The notes under the pieces are model-generated. The model worked only from the letters and a program-made list of their open reading frames with translations, searched no databases and had not been told where the DNA came from. DNA of 64,000 bases, from positions 62,001 through 126,000 of the forward strand of contig MU404119.1 of NCBI GenBank assembly GCA_022695795.1, written 5' to 3'. Of this stretch, positions 55,062 through 64,000 are shown piece after piece (within the stretch, counting starts at the first letter, position 1; each line of letters starts with the position of its first letter). The translations under genes were made by a program, and so were the position numbers. The DNA comes from Biscogniauxia marginata. Taxonomy: Eukaryota; Ascomycota; Sordariomycetes; Xylariales; Xylariaceae.

Positions 55062-56949
55062 GCTCGCAGAGTTCGAGATGTTCACAAAATACCTAAAGGT
55101 TTGGTTCGTTCGAGAGTAGGGGAGCCGGTTGAGAAGGTGGTCTTGGACAGTAGAATTAATTGGTCGCAGAGTGTGGAAAGTTAGCGAGTATCTTGTTGAA
55201 CAACTGCGCCGAGGGTGGTGTAGTATATAGTAAACAGGCAAAGAAAGATCTATGTGAAGATGACTTGTCGTAATGAATGATTGGATTTGGTGCAAACACG
55301 GCGAGTGGGTTTGGAGATGGAAACTGGACCGGCGAAATCAATGCAATCGAGGCCTGTAAATTGGCCAACAGAGGTAGAATGATGTCCAGTTCCCCGCCAA
55401 AAGGCACAGAACCTAAGGCGCCGAGTAGGTGCCGGTATGTACCTACCTATCCATCTACCTGAGGTACTTCTAGCAGGTACGAAGTACATCATAGGAGGTA
55501 GGGCACTTATAACAATGGGGGGTCGTGCGTATCGATAAAGGATTACCTAATACGGTACTAACCCAACTCATAAATCAGAAAACCCCTGATTTCGCTTCGA
55601 CGATACTGCAAAGACGGGTTGCACACGGGTACGAGAGAACTTAGGGTACCTACCTTACCTAACAGCCTGCCTGCCTACCTCTTGTAGGATTTCTCTTTGA
55701 TTTATTTCCCCTGGGATTACCGTCGTATAGAGAAGAGCAGATATACGGCTACTGTTGTTATCATCTCATCCTCTATGAGAGACTATCTCATATTGCGCCT
55801 ACCACATCACATCCTTTCAAATATTTAACCCTTTTCCATATCGTGGCTTGGTCCAGATGAATATCCATGTGAAACCCTGCAATGTGGAATCTCGGGTCGC
55901 ATAACCGGCTTGAGGTAGGTAAGGCACCGCATAACTCCGCCATAGAAACATGTTGGGTTGCTACTATCCTATCCCTCTATTTAATAAAAGACCAGAAATA
56001 GGCGAGATGGGCCCAACAAACAGACCTGCAGATATTCTAGAAAAGAAACAGGACGGGAGGGAACCGAAGCCGGGAAAGAAAAGAAGAAGAAACGGATATA
56101 AACCAAGCCACTGCGACTCGACCAATCGCTATCCATCGCGTTATTTCGTTTGGGCAGCAGGCTTATTAGGTTGCCCCGTATTGCGGCTGAGCCGGTACCC
56201 CCTGAAATCACAGAAGTGACAAGACGGTTTCCGCCAGATTGCCGCAGTCGACGCCGTACCCCTGGGTATGTATATATGTACAGTACATCAGGTCCGTATT
56301 GCGACTGGCAAGGCGTTCTTATGGGTTGTAGGAGGTAGGACGTAAGTAGGTACCTATGCATGTTCTTCCATCCATACATACATACGACCAACCAACTTGC
56401 CTAAGGTACCTACTGTGTGTGCCTATTGAAATAAAAACAAAGACTCTTCCTCTCCCCCTTCCCAACTTTTATTTAAACAACAGTCAACCGTCTTTTAGAC
56501 TACATTTGATATCACCATTACATACCTACCTAGGTATTACCCACCTTAAGTACCTACAACTGGGTGCTAGTGTTATTAGTCGCGAAATAATACGATTGGA
56601 GCAAAGACCCCGCAATCCACTATCAAAGGAGGGGCTGACCTGGTCTACGCCTACGTCTAACCTCTAAACTGCGTGGGACTATCTTTCTACAACCTCCCTT
56701 CACTATTTCCACACTTATTCAGGCCTAACAGCAAATCTGTCGCCCGCCAACCCTCAACCTCGAGCAGCAGCTGAAGCCTCGTGTCTTCGCACCCGACTTC
56801 GCACCCGACTTCGACAGCTGCGCGCTCTTCCGAAGTTGGTCCTTGCTCGTTTCACGACTACATCCTCGCCTTCGCCTTCGCCCTCACCATACAACCCCTA
56901 CAATTCAGCCCCATCATCCAAGTCAATTCTCAAACAACCCGGCGTCGCA
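55062..56949. promoter_or_regulatory. Divergent upstream region of the E2 and CaMK genes, 1.9 kb
   Basis: Contains two CCTA/TAGG clusters (55435-55500 and 56330-56560), with palindromic words such as ACCTAGGT at 56527-56534, and C/T-rich sequence from 56690 to 56900 leading into the CaMK start. No gene, tRNA or rRNA recognised. Confidence 0.45.
56330..56560. repeat. CCTA/TAGG tetramer cluster
   Basis: Scattered ACCT/AGGT tetramers, including GGTAGGA, AGGTACCT, CATACATACATAC and CCTACCTAGGTA words. Equivalent clusters occur at 20274-20410, 35735-35795 and 55435-55500. Confidence 0.6.
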
Positions 56950-58558
<1,609 letters not shown>

Positions 58559-60084
58559 AGAAAAGGATCGTGTTGGTTGTTATTTTCCAGGAGGATAGGG
58601 GAATGGAAATACTATTTGGCTGAAAAAAAAGAAAAGAAGAAAGGCGAGGGAGTGATAGGAGGTCTATCTCATTTAGACCAATTCTAATTTGGTCGTCAGC
58701 AGGACAACTTGTTAACAAGAAAAGAGAAGAGAAACAAAAGAAGAGCCTATTTTTAGTCTCTCTCTCTCTCTCTCTTCCCAACCGATAGGCACCAGGATAG
58801 TTTGTTGTTATTGTTGCTGCGGTGCGCTAAGAAGAAGAGGGAAAGGAGAAGAGAGGGGAAATAAGTGAAGAGTAAGAGGGGGAGGGGGAGGGAGAGTGGG
58901 CAAGGCTCTAGAATATCCCATTGTTTCAATAAGAAAGAGAGAGAGAGAGTAAGGGAAACGTACGTGATTGCGAGAATACTATTTTATTACATTACATTAC
59001 CTACCATGGAGTTTTTTAGGGCCAAACTTTTTTTTTTCTCTGCTGAGGTATATTTATCTATTCTGAGTACCTAGGTAAGATAAGGCGACTATGTTGCTCT
59101 CCTTGTTTGTTTGTTTGTTTGTCTCTACCATATATCATGTTGTTCCTGGTCTACAGCAGGCACCCCCTCCTTCTTTTAACCCCCCTCCCCCCTGGTTTTT
59201 TTTTTTTTAGTTGGTTTACTTGGTGTTTTTGTTAGTTACTTAGGTAACGAACCTAGGTACCTACGTTTGTATTAATATATTTAATATAAAAATAAAGAAA
59301 AAACTATTTTTAATTATTATAAATTAATACTTTACGTTTTATTATATTAACTACTTAATTTATTTTATTTATTTAACTTGTTATTATAAAGACTATAAAA
59401 CCTAAGTTAATTATTTTTCTTTTTTCTTGCTTTTCGAAACGATGGCGCATTTTTATATAGTATAATGGTCATCCTTCATTGGAACCTTTTGAATGAGAAA
59501 ATAATAATACATATATATTCACAAAGGTAGTATTAACAAGACAGGGTTAAAGAGGTAGGTAGTACATCGACTCCTAGTCAATTCATTTTAATTCATACCA
59601 TATGCCACATTCTCTTCTTATAAATCCACTCCCCTCCCCTTTTTCCCTTGCTTCATTGGTATAACTTGAACTGCACTCCCCCTTCACCTCCTTCCCTTCC
59701 TTAATTCCCTTCTTCTCCCCAAGGTATATTTACTTCCATCCATTCCATTCCAACAACAATCCATCATTCCTCCTTACCTACCTGCCAAACTAGAGGTACC
59801 TGACCCGAAGCCTAGTTCCAAGCCGATATTCCACCCCCCTTAGCGCGATATTAGAAAATAACCAAGAAAAGACAATAATGATAAGAAGAAAAAAGATGTG
59901 AAAATTGATGGTATAAAGCTTTGTAGCGTAGCACATAACAATGACTCCCAGTTCCATGCCCACTCTGGTATTTCATCATGCTCCCTCTCCCTCCATCGCC
60001 TTTAACAGCAATGAATAATGCATTGGTATAATCGAATATGTCATGTGAGTTCGTGCATAAGTATATCTTTCATCATACGTTCGT
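58559..60084. other. Intergenic with AT-rich island, 1.5 kb, between convergent genes
   Basis: CaMK 3' flank, with A/G-rich stretches and (CT)n at 58757-58774, (TTTG)n at 59105-59121, then an AT-rich island at 59265-59420. CCTAGGTACCTA words occur at 59070-59085 and 59250-59262. No gene is supported. Confidence 0.5.
59265..59420. repeat. AT-rich island, candidate repeat relic
   Basis: About 150 bp almost without G or C. Compare 28170-28400. It may be a RIP-degraded repeat or simply AT-rich spacer; no terminal repeats were found. Confidence 0.35.
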
Positions 60085-61578
60085 TTAAGCGCCCAGTTCT
60101 CCGAGAACCTGTTCCCGTAGGGCCTCGTATCGGCGACTATCGAAGCGCCGGCGTTTCCAGCCGGTCGCGCGCAGACGCTCGATACGCTGTTGAAGGGCGT
60201 CATCGCCGCTACGTATCGTTAAGGCTATTGAAGCGGGTCGGCTGGTTGACATAGGGTTAGGGCTTCCGACCCGACTCTCGCTTCGCGGCGGCAAGGGCCA
60301 GACCTCGTCCATCATCTCCGCCACATCCGACCTTGGTGACGGCGAGTCAAGTCCCGCAGGTAGCGTGATCGCACGAATATGTCGTGGTGATATTGGGTAG
60401 TCGGATATATTTGTGGGCGGCAACGGGAAATCGGGTGGCAGGCTGGGGGTCGCGGGCGTGTCGTCGGGAATGGCAAGAAGACCATCCACTGCATCACGGT
60501 GCCAAGACACCTGCGAGCGGAGTGCCGATAGTTGAGAGCAAATACGATTGATGGAGCGTGTTTGGAGAAAGATATCTAGGTCAAACTTGCAATCTATGGG
60601 ACTCTTGGCCCCTACGTCATACTCCTCGGCACTCCTCAGCTCTAGTCCTGTGACCTCAGTCGTTGTTTCTTCTAGCTTCGGGTCCGCCTCTGGCTGTAGT
60701 CCAGTCTTCAGTATTGGCTCAAGTTGCGGTACTGACTTAATGGCCTTCGTGATCTCCGGGGCTGATTGCAAAGAGGTATCAGACCGACGAATAAAGTAGT
60801 CATCCTCCCAGCCAAGGGTGGGACTGTCAGGTCGAATGTATGGCTCAGGCTGGAATTCGATGAGTTCGGGCAGCCCAGAAAAGGACACCTTCTTCTTCGG
60901 CTTGACAGCTGACCGCGGACCTGACTTAGTAGCCATATCATCATCAAGTGAGAAAACACTCGTCCGGGGCGAAGACATTGCGCTGCTTGTTGTGGACGTC
61001 CTGGAACTAGTAGATAGTCCCGGAGAATGTAGGCTAGGTATCGACGCGGTGGATGGTGATCTTGTCCTCCCGGCCATATTCCCCTCCATAGCGTTGATCA
61101 GTTCCTCTGCTTGGTCATAATGGGACCGGGCATCGCGGAGGAGTTTGGTGCGATAGTTTGAAGATGAGGATAAAGGTCTTGCACACCATTCGAATGACGA
61201 AGCGGCGTAGAAGTGTAGATAGATCAGGTAAAGGGATTCTACCGCAGATGTATCTTTGATGTTATCCAGAATCTCACAGCATCTTGATGAACATGATCGA
61301 TACTTCCGGGCTAAATATTTGCGTTTTACTTCATCCACAGCATTTTTCCACTCTTCGGGAGTGAACGGTATGGAGGCGAGGGGAGCAGGCGCAACACTTG
61401 ATGGGCGCCTCGTGTGTCCGAGGGCTGGTACTGATTGTTGGCGTCGGTGACTGAGCGATATTGGCGGAGTTTTTAATGATGACAAAGATGCCGTCCGCCT
61501 AGGCCCTGTAGAGGCCGGATCGAAGTTCGTTCGGCTGCTCGTGGTCCCAGGCAGCAGGAGAGGTATCAGGCCGCCCAT
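60085..61578 (-). CDS. Hypothetical protein with N-terminal helical (MIT/TPR-like) region
   Basis: Function is not recognised. Single exon, 497 residues, ATG at 61578. Residues 1-70 are Ser/Pro/Arg-rich. Residues about 70-170 form a helical region (FTPEEWKNAVDEVKRKYLARKY...AVESLYLIYLHFYAASSFEW...LLRDARSHYDQAEELINAME), which looks like a small bundle of MIT or TPR type. A long Ser/Thr-rich disordered stretch follows, including RTRSPSTASIPSL and VKPKKKVSFSGLPELIEF, the latter similar to a KVSF-type PP1-docking motif (KKVSF, RVxF-like). Residues about 330-365 form another helix (INRICSQLSALRSQVSWHRDAVDGLL). The C-terminus ends RFDSRRYEALREQVLGELG. Probably a signalling or cytoskeletal adaptor (inference). 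It is convergent with the CaMK gene. Confidence 0.8.
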   Translation of the reverse strand: MGGLIPLLLPGTTSSRTNFDPASTGPRRTASLSSLKTPPISLSHRRQQSVPALGHTRRPSSVAPAPLASIPFTPEEWKNAVDEVKRKYLARKYRSCSSRCCEILDNIKDTSAVESLYLIYLHFYAASSFEWCARPLSSSSNYRTKLLRDARSHYDQAEELINAMEGNMAGRTRSPSTASIPSLHSPGLSTSSRTSTTSSAMSSPRTSVFSLDDDMATKSGPRSAVKPKKKVSFSGLPELIEFQPEPYIRPDSPTLGWEDDYFIRRSDTSLQSAPEITKAIKSVPQLEPILKTGLQPEADPKLEETTTEVTGLELRSAEEYDVGAKSPIDCKFDLDIFLQTRSINRICSQLSALRSQVSWHRDAVDGLLAIPDDTPATPSLPPDFPLPPTNISDYPISPRHIRAITLPAGLDSPSPRSDVAEMMDEVWPLPPRSESRVGSPNPMSTSRPASIALTIRSGDDALQQRIERLRATGWKRRRFDSRRYEALREQVLGELGA

Positions 61579-64000
61579 GGTTGCTATGACTACCTAATAA
61601 GGGCGACAGATAGCGACGTTAGAAGTGAACTTGCGAGAGCATGCACTCTCTATTACCCAGGAATCCAGGTTCGAGTGATAGTGTAGTGAATATCTGATCC
61701 TTTTGCCGTCGTCCAATGTTGTACGAACAATGAGACAAGAGCTGGATCAACCGTCAAGTCGATCTCGTTCGGTAATGCAGCCTACAGTGTATGTAAGTGA
61801 CACTGAGATATTCAGCCGGCCTTCGCCTCACAAGAACCACACAGAAGTGGCGAAATATGGCGCCTTCTGCTTAAACGAGTCGACAATTATGAGCGAGTGT
61901 ACTAGTATTAGATACTCATGTACGACAAGTTGCGAGTCAAAGAGCCTCCGGGCAACTGGAATGTCTTCGTTGGAACTGGAGCAACCACGATAATTTTAGA
62001 TTGCACACGCCTCAGGGGTAGCACACAATTCCAGGTGAATCCAGACAGTTCAGTGACGCTCGGCCTGGAAATGAGGCGCAATACAGGGGTTGACCAGGTA
62101 ATAATCCTTCGATTTCTCGATTCGGTACTTTGAGCGTCTGAAGCTCTGCGTCGTCCTGGCCCTGGTTTAGGAAGGATAGTCTTGAAAAGCCGGGTTTAGC
62201 GAAGCCTGGGACTGAGACGACGTTTCGAAGAAGCCGGGAAAATAACTATCCGATGGACACAGACCGGACCAAGATTATTGAAAACCAACTAGTCAGGTAT
62301 GTTAGATTTATTGTAAGAATAAGAATAAAAGTGTTGAGATAGAAAGAATTGAGAAGTACATACGCTTAAATTTAGACTTAACGGCAGACACACACACTCA
62401 ACAGTTGGCTGTGATTGAGTGTCTAACAAGAAGCAGAAAAAGCAGGGGTATCTCTTGACGATGCCGATGATGCAAATGCTGTCGACCGTTGAACACAATA
62501 ATGATACAAACAACACACTACCACGATCTGGTAAGGTATACGACAGATGACCAAAGGAGCATCCGGGGGAAAGAAGATAAGGGAGGGGGAGAAGAGAGAA
62601 AACAAGACAGTATTAAAGAAAACACAATATCGAGGAGGTCCTACTGCTAGTGGACAATTGGAGGAGTGAGAGTTTGTGTTTGGGACGACTTTATGATCAG
62701 ACTGAGTACCTGATCCCCCTGGTCCTTGAACAAGCCTTGACTTGAGGTGTGGATCTGCCGAAGCCACTGCAACCGTGTTGTCTGGGGTATCCTGTGGACG
62801 TAGGGTTGTCATGACGGAGTGATTAGGTCCATTTCGGGCTTCGAGGGCTCCCAGGCACTGCCAGGGTGCTGGTATATGGCAAGGACAGAGGCCAGCCCCC
62901 CACCCACCCCCCCATGCCCATGCCCATGCCTGGCTATGTAGCAACGTTTTGACGAGGTCAAAGCAAGCCACCCTGATGTGTGCTGATCATGATGGTGAAG
63001 TGTCTGTCTACCATATCTAGTGTACACAAACTACATTTTCACTCTCGAGAGGGGCGGGAAGACACGGGCTGCGTAGGCGTGTATGTGTTGTGTGTACGTG
63101 TGTGTGTAGTGTATACGAAAATAAGCAAGCCAGACCCGCAGAGCAGCTGTCTGACCAGAAACTAAGCGCATACCGACTTTATCGCACATGCGCGTTGTCT
63201 AGGTATGATGGCGTGTAAGGGAAGGAAAAGTTCGGACGACGCTGTAGTGTACATAGGTTCGTTGTCAGCGGCGGGAGGCTGGCTGGAGATTGCGAGGTCG
63301 ATCAAGGCCAGAGTCTGGTTGGATTGGGAGTGTGTAACAGATGGCATGGCAGGGATTGATTATGTGCCTTGACAGCTTTGAGATCCGAGCGTCGAGGAAC
63401 CTCGACCGGGGTGGGTGCAGCCAAGCCGTCAAGGATCACCGGGGCCTGAATCCTAGAATGCCTGGTTCGCGTCAGTGGGCTGGAAAAGAGGCAAACCTGA
63501 AAATAAAATAAAAATCAAGGGCGGGCCGGCAGAGGCCCACCGACCTGCCGGGTCTGCGAAGGGATACGCACCAGTTGTGCCCAGCTGGCAGGGAGCTAGA
63601 CCGTTGAAAATGTGGATTAGGTAATTAGACAGTCATGTGTGTTACTGCCTTTGCAGCCCACCACCACCACGAGGTATGATAAAGCGGAGCCAATTGGATA
63701 CACAGCTGATTTTCTATCTCGACCACCCCAGGCGGTGCCAGGCTCCCGAGCATCGGGATTTTTCATCGACCACTCCCACCCCCACGTTCGAGCGGTCCAT
63801 TATCGATAATGTGCAATCTACGATCTGCATATCTTCCGCTCAGGGGCGAATCAATTCACAGCAATCATCCCATTTCTACCTTACCTTCGCATGTGCCTAG
63901 TAACTAACATAGCATATGCACATATACACATCTAATCTCTCTCCTTAATTTCTACACACGAGAGGGCGAGTATATTAGGCGGCCACGCCGTAATAGAAGA
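61579..64000. other. Right-hand 2.4 kb, no gene recognised
   Basis: Upstream of the 497-residue gene and beyond. Several frames of 60-180 codons exist but show no domain, coding bias or splice logic. CCCACCC/CCCATG repeats at about 62900-62935 and a (TG)n tract near 63082-63110. A 7-bp stem hairpin GTCGAGG-AA-CCTCGAC lies at 63391-63406. A gene beginning beyond base 64000 cannot be excluded. Confidence 0.4.

Noticed and set aside
62423..62971. Minus-strand frame of 182 codons with Trp/Ala/Gly repeats
   Set aside because: The repeats come from CCCATG tandem sequence; composition is unlike real proteins in this window.

Overview
The window is nuclear DNA of a filamentous ascomycete (Pezizomycotina). 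The protein types and intron style suggest Sordariomycetes, but genus and order cannot be fixed by eye. Reasons: intron-poor genes with short introns (mostly 50-220 bp) carrying GTRNGT donors, CTRAC/CTAAY branch sites and YAG acceptors; single-gene transcription units on both strands; 0.3-3.5 kb intergenic spaces full of microsatellites, homopolymers and CCTA/TAGG tetramer clusters; and typical fungal proteins (PMT4, PER1, LSD1 with an HMG box, CaMK). I find 22 protein-coding genes that I support, and no convincing tRNA, rRNA, CRISPR or intact transposon. Coordinates were joined by hand from reading frame, splice signals and family conservation.

Layout. 0-8 kb: 5' part of phosphoacetylglucosamine mutase (-, cut by the window edge) divergent from MUS81 (+), then a secreted GH5 mannanase-like enzyme (+) and PER1 of GPI-anchor remodelling (+). 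9.6-20 kb: a C2H2 zinc-finger regulator (-) with a long leader, a Gln/Pro-rich orphan (-), an acidic orphan (+) and a RidA/Mmf1 gene (-) with unusual splicing. 21-34 kb: PMT4 (+), a membrane-anchored prenylcysteine-oxidase-like flavoprotein (-), an APH-like kinase (-), an AT-rich gene-poor stretch, a GH18 chitinase (+) and a FAHD-type hydrolase (-). 34-44 kb: a small conserved-looking protein (+), an isochorismatase-fold protein lacking the catalytic Cys (+), DNA topoisomerase I (-) divergent from ATP synthase gamma (+). 46-62 kb: LSD1-type histone demethylase with SWIRM and HMG domains (-), VPS33 (-), a UBE2W-like E2 (-) divergent from a Ca2+/calmodulin-dependent kinase (+), and a large unassigned protein (-). 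61.6-64 kb: no gene recognised.

How the genes relate. There is no operon or biosynthetic gene cluster. Several genes concern the cell surface and secretory route (UDP-GlcNAc synthesis, O-mannosylation, GPI remodelling, chitinase, mannanase, VPS33). They are dispersed housekeeping or secreted functions, so this is a theme and not a system. The most notable observations are structural: a RidA gene with a 14-nt exon and a GC-AG intron, a 44-nt near-perfect palindrome in its upstream region, a 7-nt first coding exon in the CaMK gene, two stop-free introns of length 3n in the zinc-finger gene, a Cys-to-Ala isochorismatase-fold protein, PPxY motifs on a membrane flavoprotein tail, and a 15-base match to a commercial cDNA adapter in the gene-poor stretch. 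I did not find a convincing new multi-gene system.
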